A program made the position numbers and the translations under genes. From the NCBI GenBank assembly GCA_010015675.1, contig ML976979.1:307926-371925 (forward strand): DNA of 64,000 nt, written 5' to 3'. Shown here piece after piece: positions 54,160 through 64,000 of this stretch; within the stretch, counting starts at the first letter, position 1; each line of letters begins with the position of its first letter. Source of the stretch: Byssothecium circinans (Eukaryota > Ascomycota > Dothideomycetes > Pleosporales > Massarinaceae). The notes under the pieces are model-generated. The model worked only from the letters and a program-made list of their open reading frames with translations. It was not told the DNA's origin and searched no databases.

Positions 54160-56457
54160 ATGGTACCTTTCCCCCTTCCCAGCCTCGGCGGCAACGGCTA
54201 CAAACCTGTCTCCTGGGACGCCCTCCCCGTTTCTTCCGTGGTCACCGCCCAAGACCCCTTCAACCGTACCGCGTCTGCGTCTGTGATCAACGCGAACAAT
54301 AACAAGAGCAGCAATGCGACCCAAAAGGCCGGTTTCACGCGCTTCTTTACCATTGCGAACCCGTTCAACGGCAGCAGTAAGGATGGAGTGAAGAAGGTCA
54401 AGGCCACTTGTGACAATGGGCTAGGCCATAGGCTGGCTACCCGTGACTCTGGCTATGCGTCCCGTAGCCTATCCCAAGAGCTACATCCTCCTCCTGTGAC
54501 TGGAGAAGAGGTTATACCCTTATATAATCTTGGCAAGGCGGCTGAAGATGTCAATGCCGTCGAGGAGCAGGGGGATGGAAAATGCTCGCGTTGTGTGAGC
54601 TATCGTGTGCAGCAGTGGGTCGACGCCGTCGCTACCGCCACTGAGTCTGAGTCCCCGCTCGCCGACGAGACCTCAGAGCCGCAGTCTGCTGATGACACCG
54701 AGCAGCAGTACATCGAAGAGGACGCTGCCTCTGGCAAGCCTGATCATTCTACCCCCAAGAAGATCCTCAGCCCTCAGCCCGCGGATAATGTCACTACCGC
54801 CAACAAGCGCATCTCCAAAACCCCAATGCCTATTCAGAACCCTAGGACTCGCCCCGCTGGACAGTCTCGTGTTATCGTCTCTGCTCTGCGCTCTCCACTC
54901 GCTCGATCTCGAACTTTCCGTATTACCGATCCTACTTAGGTACGCGAGCTCATGCGAAATTACGCCTACTATGCGGTATACCATCACTGTCCCACCGCCT
55001 GGGAGACGGTTGACCGCGTCCAGTACCTCATTGACGTTGAAAAGCTCAACGATGGCGCAGCCCGCGACGCTTTAGTATTCTTCGGCGACAAGTCGGTCTT
55101 CTTCAGCCAGCTGGGCGAGGCAGCATATGACTGGACAGCGCGCGTCGCCGCCGCCGCACTGGTCCAACGCCTTGCCGAAGATAGGGTAGTGCAGTTCCAT
55201 TCTGACGACGCCGATCTTGTCAAGCTTCAGCTGCTTCCTCAGAACGTGAATGAAATCCGCAACAGCGTGAACTTCAAGCAGCTGCTCAACACTTGGGAGA
55301 AGGAGGGTTGCCTTAGCTGTCGCCAAGCTAGGGCATCTGGAACCTCACTGTGACTGTCGAGGAATATAAGAACGGTATCCTCGAGCGAGTCCCGAAGCTA
55401 ACCCCTGCGCCATTCTCGACCATGTTCTCTGCGCTTCCTTTGCTCAAGGATATGCCTCGACTTCATGCCTTGAAGGAGCTGGCTCATGCCATGGCGTACG
55501 AGGTCAACAAGGTCCACGGCGGTGTCTGGCACGACACGTGGTATCCCGATCCCCTCACGTCCTTTCAGGACTATTACCAGGCGTACAAGTTCACAGTCAA
55601 CAACCCTAGTAAGCCTCTCCTTACTGGTCTACGCCAGTACGCGCGCGTCTGGGACTTCGTCGAGACCCGCGTTCTCGAGCGCGGCGCCATCGTCCTTGAT
55701 CTCCTAGAGCGTTTCAACGCCGGCGAGATCAACGACTTCAGTATGATCTCTGTCATTCGCGGCAGCTACTTCCCCATGACCTTGCAGCCTGGCTTTGACA
55801 AGCGTAGCCATCTCAGCAAGGACTTGTACAGACAGGTCTTGGGCAGTGGGATCTCGCTGAAGGAGATCCCAGGTATCGTTATGCTGCTCCCATGCTATGA
55901 CAGCAAGTTCTTGCATGATACCGAGAAGGTGCGACGCGTCGGTGAGAAGGTCGTCAATGAGCTTCAAGCCTTTCACACTCTCGAGGACCAACGCCAAAAA
56001 GCTATCGAGCAGGCGAAGAAGGAACTCAAGGCTACCATCAAGGCCAACCGGATTGGCAGTCTTGCTCGCTGGGAAGCTGCCCTCAATGCGCAGGACGAAG
56101 TTGAGGCATGCTTTGAGGATAGGACGCAGCCGTCGCCGGAGTTATGTCGGAAGGCTCTGCTTGTACCTGGTAAGTTTAAACATTCACCTCACGATCTTGA
56201 GTATGTGGCTGATATTGAAACAGAATCAAAGCTGCAATGTGGTATGCGCAAGATTATAAAGCTCATCAACAAGGTCCGCAAGAAGGCTCCTGTTGAGTCT
56301 AAACCCTTTGATCCTTTCAGCTTCCGTAAGTCCCTCAGATATGAGATATTGAGCATTGTATTAACTGCTTTTTCTAGCGCCCCTTGACCGAGAATATGCA
56401 GAGTCAATCGCTGTGCCGTGTAAGAGCCCTTCGGAACACGCTCTTTCAACAGCATAA
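54160..56457 (+). CDS. Unrecognised fungal gene; frame interrupted by a stop and a frame change
   Basis: I do not recognise a family. Three coding-like parts: 54160-54936 (from MVPFPLPSLGGNGYKPVSW; Ser/Thr-rich, 259 codons), 54940-55350 in the same frame after a single TAG at 54937 (VRELMRNYAYYAVYHHC to WEKEGCLSC), then from about 55335 a different frame (NLTVTVEEYKNGILERVPKL) to the end. The last intron is clear (56326-56377) and leads to a stop at 56455; a 54-bp intron in frame at 56168-56221 is likely. The third part has a long helical, charged segment (EDQRQKAIEQAKKELKATIK). The first two joints have only introns of 20-25 bp available, too short to be credible. So the gene is broken, misassembled, or has joints I missed. 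Confidence 0.5.
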
Positions 56458-58035
56458 TCTGCTTACACAGCAACGACGATGACGACTCTCCCTCTCTTTT
56501 CATTCTTCACATTCTTTCTATGCACCTTGAGGATCCGGTGCGAAATCCATCACTGGGCATTTCTATCTTCGTTATCAACATTGTCAACAGTCGTTATTTT
56601 GAAATGGTAGATATCACTCCTTAGTCCACCACTCATGAGTTCTCGCCAGTAAAAGCGCAGGTCTAATTCTCGCCCTCACCATCCTTTGCAGTTCGCTAAC
56701 ACTGCCAATAGTGCACAACAACTCCTTTTTAGCCAAAACGCCATCGTCCCTTCCCTATTTCGAATGTGCGAACCAGAAAACGAGCGAACTAACGAGGCAC
56801 TCTTGCTATGGTGAGTTCGTCTTGATCGTCCACTTGGGTTTATGATTGTACCCTAATCCATCCAGCTTCAACGCCTTTCAATCCGTTTCTCGCGCCGTTT
56901 TATTCCATTAAAGTTCTCAACGACAATGATGGAAGTTGGTACTTCACTGTTGCCGTCCGACCGTTCCCGGGTGCAGTAGGGAACTTTCTCAATGGACCCC
57001 TCTTCCATTCCATGACAGAGCTCGCGATGGTGCAAACCTACCAACCGAAAGACCGACCGACCAAACCAACGAACAAGTAACAAGCAAAGAAGACATCGCC
57101 ACTATTGCAGTTCGACCATTCCCGGGCGCCGCGCAGAACTCACGCAATCAACGACTCTCTTTTCTTTCCTTGACTTTCGGTCACGACGACGAGTTCGGTC
57201 TTCCGCAAATCATTTACAATCTTTCCTTACACTCCTTTTATTTAACTCTTTACCCCTGTACCTGTGCGACGACACAAACGACGATGACGGCAAGGAACGC
57301 ATCCCCACGACTGGCGATTCTTCCTCGGATACCCTTGCACCTTTCTCCTTCCCTTTTATTTCTTCTTCCAGTGCTGTGTTTACGTGAGAGGGAGAGATTT
57401 TATTTCGATGCACATGGTTGGTTATATAAACGGATGGTTGCATGAATGCGCGGTTGCATGGCATGATACCCCTAGCCTTTTTGTTTGCGTTCACGATACC
57501 CAATTGCGATCTTTTGTTTGCCTGTTTACGGTCCGGATGGATGGTTGGATGAGCGGCCGGCCCTCGAGGTATTGATATTCCGTGGTCCGGGTGGTTGGAA
57601 GGCATCATACCCCTTTTCTTTGCTTTCGTGATACCTAATTGCGATAGTTTGTTAGGGCTGTTTATGGCCCGCATGGATAGTTTGATGAGTGGTCAGTCCT
57701 CGAGGTATGTGCTGCATGGCCCGGATGGTTAGTTCGTAGTGGTCCTGTATGTAGCAATACCGAGAACGTATCTTCGATTGTGATTGTCATGGTGTGCTAT
57801 GATATAAAGTGATTTGAGACACGGTGAACATAGGGGTTTAGAACTACATTGCGCTTCTGTTGTCAGCACACCAGCTTTCAGTGTGTAGTAAAGTACCAAA
57901 CCAAACGCAATATACATATTGAATAACATAGAGCTATATACGAAGCCAAACTCGAAGTCAAAAAGTAATTATCGAAGAGAAAACTCCATACGCATGCATC
58001 AACAACCAACACCCATCACCTCCCTCGGCCCATTT
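56458..58035. other. Intergenic with tandem duplication
   Basis: About 1.6 kb without a gene. GTCCGACCGTTCCCGGG near 56957 is echoed by GTTCGACCATTCCCGGG near 57111. A larger duplication at 57461-57732 is listed separately. Confidence 0.5.
57461..57732 (+). repeat. Imperfect tandem duplication, about 141-bp unit
   Basis: Unit 1 begins GCATGATACCCCTAGCC at 57461; unit 2 begins GCATCATACCCCTTTTC at 57602. Shared landmarks in order: ATACC(C/T)AATTGCGAT, TTTGTT, TGTTTA(C/T)GG, GGATGGTT-like blocks and CCTCGAGGTAT. Divergence is roughly a fifth by eye, so it is an old duplication. Confidence 0.75.
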
Positions 58036-58881
58036 CTAGACAGTGATAGTACCCCTAACAACCCTGCTCTTAGCCTTGGCCCCAATCTTCTTAACAAGCT
58101 TATCCCCAATAGTAGCCAGACTAGCCTCAAACTCCTTCGCCGTCTTAGCCCCCCAAGCCGCACTCTTCGCCACAGCCTCACTCCCCGGGAAAGCCAAATA
58201 CAGCACATCATGCTGCGTATGCCCATTATCCCCACTCAACCCCTCATTCGGAAAGCACATCTTCGCCAAACTCAAGCTCGACTCGCCCGTAACCTTCCCG
58301 CCATTAATATCGCCATAAACGCCATAGACCAACTTATCCCCGCACACGACGGCGACGACGGAGAGGGGCTCGATGCCGCCGTCCTTGGTGGCGTCGAATT
58401 TCTTGCCTCCGTCGCCTTCGGACTTGGAGTTATCGTTGCCGAGGACGACGAAGGTGTGGATGTGCGTGTTGAGGTCCTTGACGGCGCCGTTGGAGAACGA
58501 CTTTACCTTGTCTTGGAAGGCGGTTTGGCCTTGCCAAGACCCGTCGTTTTCGCACGTGGCGGCCCCGTCGCAGTCGATGTCGATGTCGGCGTAGCCGTTG
58601 CTGGTGTCTTTGAGGTAGATGGCGCCTGAGGCGGTGTCTTTGCAGTAGTTTGTGTCGGCGTTCTTTTGGCCCGAGGAGTAGGCGATTGAGATTGAGTTTG
58701 TGCATTTGCCGTTCTGGGGATTGGGTTAGTGGGAGGGATGGGTGGTGGAGGTGGTGGAGGTGTTGGAGGTGTTGGAGGGACTGACCTTGTGGGCATCGTA
58801 GAAGGTCTTTAGGTTCGCGGGGACGTCGCGGGCTACGGCCACGCTGGCGAGGAGGAGAGCGATAGAAGATGAAGCACGCAT
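58036..58881 (-). CDS. Secreted chitosanase, glycoside hydrolase family 75
   Basis: Two exons: 58786-58881 and 58036-58713; 72-bp intron; 257 residues. Hydrolyses chitosan (partly deacetylated chitin) outside the cell. The signal peptide is MRASSSIALLLASVAVA; the mature protein begins near RDVPANLKTFYDAHKNGKC. GH75 landmarks: SGAIYLKDTSNGYADIDIDC, GQTAFQDKVKSF, THIHTFVVLGND, and the catalytic region GGIEPLSVVAVVCGDKLVYG with its acidic residues, then YGDINGGKVTGESSLSLAKM, CFPNEGLSGDNGHTQHDVLY and a C-terminal GDKLVKKIG helix. Length matches the family. Likely roles: cell-wall remodelling or nutrition. Confidence 0.94.
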
Positions 58882-61199
58882 TTTGATGTTGTTGAATGAA
58901 TGATGAGTAGATAGAAAAAAGATATGGGAGGTACACGAAAATATTTCGGATCGAAGGATAGACAAAAAAAGAAGGAATGTAGGAGTTTGAATGCAATGAT
59001 ACTCATCACGCTGAAAAGCCACACGCCGTCCTTTATACCATACCCAACAATTCTCTCTTCCCTCAGCCTCGTCCTCACTCTTTACCCCACTCGCGTTTAA
59101 CAATATCCTACCTCGTCCGAATCCTCGCATCTCCAACCTACGAACCTTGCGTCGAACGACATTGTCATTGCGTTGCATCAGCAGATCCCAGCAACACTCT
59201 GAAAAGTACACCCTGCATAGTCCGTTTCCTCTCGTAAAACGCCCGTCTTCCAATGAGAAGGGGACGTTTCTCGTGTCCTCGAACAAATGAATGGATAGAA
59301 TGTCCGTAGTGTCTATAGCATTGGCTGAGTAACATCAGACTTAGCACAGGTTTATTGGGTGTATTTTGAAACGGGGCGGGGGCTGCACGGAGCTCTCGGA
59401 AAGGAGGCGTGAGGGACGATGAATCAGCAAAGGCTGAGACTGAGATTCATTGGCGGGTCGCACTACGTCACACATTGAAGGGGGGAAGAGAGGAGAGAGA
59501 TGCGATTGCGTGGTATTGATGAGTTGCGCGATAGCTGAATTGACGAGGGGAAGTGGAATGGGATGGGAAAGGATTGGCGTGATACAATGTCACTGCTGTG
59601 GATTGCTGTATGGAGGACTATCCTTCGCTTACTCTGATCCATTACTCTATCACGAGATGATGGTCTGTACCTCTACTCTGCTTCGGTGCACGAGTTGGGA
59701 ACCATGGCTTGAGATATTCTTCTATATTGATGCGCGCATTGGTCATTGTGCATCCGCATCCGAATATCGGAGAATATTAAGTATGACTGGCGATGCAAGT
59801 AAGCTGCTGATGGCGGATGTCCATTCGCGTTTCAGGGGCTGGCAAATTATTCCACGAAATATATTAACGTTGTGAACACAAGAGGTTGGCGTGTGTTGGG
59901 TAATTGAGCCTCTAGCAATCCAGGGCGTATTTAACATCCATTCAACGTGCGACCTGACAATTGGTACAGATTCTTCTATTCCCTCAAATTATACGGCAAC
60001 TTCTCCCTCTCTAAACTTTCAAAGCCCGCTAGCTCGCTACTATCCGGTTCCAATTTTCCAGGTCTTGCAGTTCTGCACTGACCTGGGGCCTTCTTTTGCT
60101 GGACTCCAATCAAGCTCTCCCCCTTCGATGGCTTAGTGATCTTTCTAGCCGGTCTCTGCCCAGTTGAACCCTTTCTCGTCTTCGCAGAAGCGGTATTGGT
60201 TCGCTAGATATACGCAGGAAGAGGAGGTTCTCTTGTGAATAAAAAGAGTAATGTAGCCATGGGCAAGGTGCAAAATGGGGCTACGATTTCGAGACTAATG
60301 CCTTTGCCAACATGTCCCGCCAAACCATGCTTCGACGCAAGACGCATCGCATCAACTTCGGGACGCGAATACTCGAGTTTCATGTTACCTATCGAAGCCG
60401 GATATCTCAGGCGGGATTTCAATTGCTATGTTCGCCTGTTCACTGAGCTCCTTAGAGGCATGTCGTGGGAAATCGGCGGGTTGACCTAACCTTGGAAATA
60501 TAAGACTGGATGTGGGTCAAGTCAACAGCCCGAACTTTGGGGCTATTAAGGAACGAGCTGTCAATGATGTGTGTAGTTTTTCATAGTCGTCGATCCTTTC
60601 ATGGTGTGTGTCCTGTCTGGTGGATTCCTCGAGGTATGTTTTTGCTTTGCAAGGCGAAGGCGTGCAGAAGAGCTCACCTGCGCCGCCAACGCTCTGTCTC
60701 TTTCATACTTCAATAATTGCCTGCCGCATGCATCGCACTGCACAGGCATCCGTCACTTCCGTAGCCGCGAGCTTGACAGGCGCCAATTCAATCTGGGCGT
60801 CCTCATTCGCGCGTATCCTGGTATCCGCTTTGCACCCGCCAGATCGATTGATCCGCCGGCAGTTGATGTCACGTGCGCCCATAGCCACAAAGACCGCACA
60901 TAGCGCACAGAGCGTGCATCTCCTCTTCGCCTTCTTCGAGTTGTCACGTCTTGAGCACCCCGAATAGTGAGCGAATGTGCGAATGCTGAGAGGCGTTGCG
61001 CACGGGCCTCTATAAGGCTGTCGGCGCGTCTCAGCGCCTCAGCGGGTCGACGTCCCAAGAAATTCAGGGAGCCATCATCGGACTGGCGACGGCCATGAAC
61101 ACCCCTCCAGCACCACCTCACCCTCCCCAATCCGCACCCCTCCCGACCCTATAGTGCGTCCTGCCCTGGACTGGACACCCTCTGCGTGTCCGCGCCGCC
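58882..61199. other. Intergenic, no gene recognised
   Basis: About 2.3 kb. The longest frame (59450-59875, 141 codons) lacks domain motifs and has an atypical composition. Other frames around 60500-61130 look fortuitous. The 5' leader of the following glycosyltransferase probably starts within the last few hundred bases. Confidence 0.5.
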
Positions 61200-62660
61200 A
61201 TGGCAATCCTCAAGACGCTGCCGATGCGCCTATCGCGACGGCCCATCCGCGTCCTGCTCGCCGGCCTCCTTTTCGTCTTCTGCATCCTCACATTGACACG
61301 CCAACGGCGGACAGGCGGCCGCGGCCTGCCCTCGCAGTACTATTCGAAAAATACGAAGAGCTTCTTCCCGCCGCTCAAGAACAAGGCCGGCGCCGACCCC
61401 GACTTCTGCCAAAATTTCCCGAGCGAGCTTCTGCAAGACATCCAGGTGGTGCTGAAGACGGGCATGGGAGACAAGCCCAAGAATGTAAAAGCGCATCTAA
61501 ACACGATCACGTCATGTATCTCCAACCTGCTCATCGTGTCGGACCATGCCGAGCAGATGGGCGACCGCCAGGTCATCGACATCCTCGCTGAACTGCCCAC
61601 CTCGTATACGATCAACAACACAGACTTCCAGGCCTACGCCGACCACAAAAAGGCCCTCGCCGAGGGCGACAAAGTAAAGCACTCGGCGGCAGGCTGGCGC
61701 TTAGACCGCTTCAAATTCCTGCCCATGGTAGATAAGGCGTACACGATGAACCCGAAGGCCAAGTGGTACGTCTTCCTCGAATCCGACGTTTACTTTTTCT
61801 GGGACACGCTGTTCCGCCTGCTCGACCAGCTCGACTCCTCAGAACCGCACTACCTGGGCTCGCCGCGCAGGGGCTCCAACGACCGATATTATGCATACGG
61901 GGGCGCTGGAATTGTGCTCTCGCAGGGCCTGATGAAGAAGTTGATCCCGCCCAAAACGGCGCCGGGAGATGGCTTCGAGAACAAGCTGGCTGTCCGCTAC
62001 GAGGACTGGGTCAAGCCCGACTGTTGCGGAGACGCTGTGCTCGGCTATGCCATCCAGAATGCCACGGGCGTGAAACTAGAGGGCCTATATCCGACTTTTT
62101 CGACCGACGAGCTCAAGGAAATTACTGTAGATCGTGATCGATGGTGCATTCCGCTGCTCTCTATCCACAAAATGTCTTCCGATCAGATGGAATCATTATG
62201 GAAGTGGGAGCGAACACGACCCTACAATCTGGTACTTTCATCTATCCTTCCCCACATCTAATATGCTAACCATTCAATCCAGAAACCCTTTGTATACTCC
62301 TCCATCCTCGCCTACACACACTCGCACCTCCGTGAAGGCCCCTCCCGCGAATGGTGGGACAACCGCTCCGAAGCCCCCGTCCCCAACGACCGCCCCGCAC
62401 ACCGCAATGCCGCCTCCTGCGGCTCCGAATGCGCCGCCAACCCCAAATGCCTTCAATGGTCGTACTCGCAAACCGTCTGCCGCTACGCAAATTATATCAA
62501 GCTCGGCAACCCCGTGGAAAAGGATAACGGCGGCCAGGGCGAGTTCACGAGCGGCTGGGACACGAAGAAGATGAGTGACATGGGATTCAGGACGGACGAT
62601 GAAGGCGATATTAATGACACTTGCATGGAGGCCACGTGGTTAACACCGAAGATACGGTGA
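61200..62660 (+). CDS. GT31-like glycosyltransferase, type II membrane protein with PAN-like tail
   Basis: Two exons: 61200-62231 and 62283-62660; 51-bp intron with branch GCTAAC; 469 residues. Start MAILKTLPMRLSRRPIRVLL leads into one signal-anchor helix (about 16-33), so Golgi lumenal orientation is expected. Catalytic landmarks: KAKWYVFLESDVYFFWDTLF with the DxD-like LESD metal site, PHYLGSPRRGSNDRYYAYGG, GAGIVLSQGLMKKL, and DCCGDAVLGYAIQ followed by GLYPTFSTDELKEI. This order fits fungal GT31/DUF604 proteins. The second exon adds a Cys-rich segment (SCGSECAANPKCLQWSY, then CRY) like a PAN/apple carbohydrate-binding fold. Sugar donor and acceptor unknown. Confidence 0.88.
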
Positions 62661-63659
62661 TGTACAAGAGGTTACGACCTTTGCGTGAAAACAACGACAT
62701 GGGAGGCGGGCGTTTCGCTGGGGTTCATTTTCGATCTCACTTTTGCAGCACAAGAGAGGAAGGAAGACCATCTTTTTCCGCGCATGATGGCGTTATTTGG
62801 CATAGTCACTCCTCACAGTCACAGAGTCACATTTTTTTGGACTGCGTTTTTACCCCCTTCCTCCCCAATTCCTTATCCTAGGACCTCTTTTTTTTTGCCT
62901 TTCTTGGATCAGGGATGGGAACTTGAATATTGTATGTTGGTTGCATATATCTTCCGACGTGTCTATAGCCTCTAGGAATCATTGTTTGGACATAGAAAGC
63001 ATGGGCATATATTACATACTGCGCGCGCATCATGTTGTCAGCGTAGCGTACGTACGTACAGTGAGTGGGCTTTGGGAATAATATCCTGGATTATACTATG
63101 TAACTTTAATATTTACGCTGTTCTATCTTGGTGGTTGGTAGGCTTCTCTAGTATAGGAACTTATTTCACCTTTTATCTTGGTGAACGATTATGAGGTAGC
63201 ATGCAATGTTCCGGGGAACGTGCGTTTGGAGCTTGCATATGATAATGGAAGACGAGAAGGGCGCGCGATGCATTCGGTAGTGTAGGGAAGACGGGAGAGT
63301 AGTTGGCGATACGATTACGCGTCATCAGTCGTATGGAGTAACTAACGACTTGGAAGCTGCAGTAGGAGTGCGCCACATGTAGCTATTTTACCTACCCCAC
63401 GGCTCTCTTTCTTTTTCTCTCATTTTAGTGGACCTTTTGATGTCGGGAACACGTTTTTTTAGGGTCGCAGAAATACTAGTACTTCATTCCACGGCACATC
63501 CAGACATTTTATACCATACCCTTCACTACCCAAATGCATTCGCAATCTCATTCCCTCTCTTCTATCAATTGCACTGGAAAAACCACATATATACAAAAAC
63601 AAACTTCTCTTGCCTCTCAACATCCGTGCTTCATTCTCTCTAACTGAACGTAGCCTAGT
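62661..63659. other. Convergent 3' intergenic region, no gene
   Basis: About 1 kb between two convergent genes; short frames only. A TACGTACGTAC tract lies near 63048-63058. Confidence 0.55.
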
Positions 63660-64000
63660 TTACAGAGAAACACATCCATTAGCGCTATCCTCAAGGAACA
63701 CACCGCCGTAGATCTGCCCCTCGTTCAAATTCGACTCCTGGTACCCGCCATTCACGACATCAGAAGTGCCCGTCGGCTTCTTCAAGATACCGAGCTGGAA
63801 CTGGCCGCCACCCGAGAGCGTCGCCGAAGCCGGGCCCGCAACTGATTTAAGCGCTGCGTCGCCAACAGAGTAGTATATCTGAACCTGACTGTGCACGAAT
63901 ACAAATCAACACGCCATCCTTATTCTCTCCGACCCCGATAAACAGAAAGAAAGAAAGAAAGGAAGGGAAGTCAAGAACTCACTTCTTCGTATAATCCAGC
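63660..64000 (-). CDS. 3' end of a probable secreted protein, cut by window edge
   Basis: Last exon 63660-63888; a 94-bp intron (63889-63982, donor GTGAGT, acceptor CAG); part of the preceding exon at 63983-64000. The joint reads DYTKN-QVQIYYSVGDAALK. The visible C-terminus (VAGPASATLSGGGQFQLGIL, KKPTG, NEGQIYGGVFLEDSANGCVS) is rich in Gly, Ser and beta-strand pattern, with a single Cys near the end that could close a disulphide. It recalls the last strands of secreted jelly-roll polysaccharide lyases, but I am not sure, and the catalytic part lies outside the window. Confidence 0.55.

Noticed and set aside
1..64000. CRISPR arrays, bacterial operons, riboswitches
   Set aside because: The window is eukaryotic; no spaced direct repeats of CRISPR type are seen, and the only regular array is the 63-bp coding repeat.

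Overview
The window is filamentous-fungal nuclear DNA, most likely from an ascomycete and probably Pezizomycotina. The evidence is short introns of 44-140 bp with GT(A/G)AGT donors and CTRAC branch points, families confined to fungi (UstYa/DUF3328, SAT4-like rhodopsin-domain proteins, GH75 chitosanase, Zn2Cys6 regulators), and Fot1/pogo and hAT transposons. I cannot name the species. Most genes listed are spliced. I rebuilt exon models by hand from splice signals and checked that each summed length is a multiple of three.

Left part (1-18.5 kb, accessory in character). A Fot1/pogo-type transposase runs off the left edge, followed by a truncated nuclease-like gene. Next comes a compact group at 1.9-7.7 kb: a secreted protein built from seven 21-residue repeats, an aldehyde dehydrogenase, and two UstYa/DUF3328 oxidase-like proteins that converge tail to tail. 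A secreted repeat precursor with UstYa proteins is the hallmark of fungal dikaritin-type (ustiloxin-like) RiPP pathways, so I propose this as a candidate RiPP cluster. The signal-peptide exon of the precursor becomes visible only after splicing. Further right are a rhodopsin-domain membrane protein, an isocitrate lyase/PEP mutase-family enzyme, an APH-fold phosphotransferase and a large Zn2Cys6 transcription factor. Whether these belong to the same cluster is unknown.

Middle part (20-41.6 kb, mostly housekeeping). NAD kinase, spermidine synthase, epsilon-COP, a glycerophosphodiester phosphodiesterase, gamma-tubulin (with a GC-AG first intron), a small mitochondrial-type protein, the KEOPS subunit Pcc1, a GAF-type methionine sulfoxide reductase, an F-box-like gene with a frameshift and a FAM32A homologue. 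A methyltransferase gene here is split by a 3.1-kb hAT element with 25-bp terminal repeats and an exact 8-bp target duplication. Its transposase carries several stop codons and contains a 630-base assembly gap.

Right part (41.6-64 kb). A gene-poor stretch (41.6-46.2 kb), then a Dip5-like amino-acid permease, a BTB-like protein, a tail-anchored Ubc6/UBE2J-type E2, an unrecognised gene with an internal stop and a frame change, a secreted GH75 chitosanase, a GT31-like glycosyltransferase with a PAN-like tail, and the 3' end of a probable secreted protein at the right edge.
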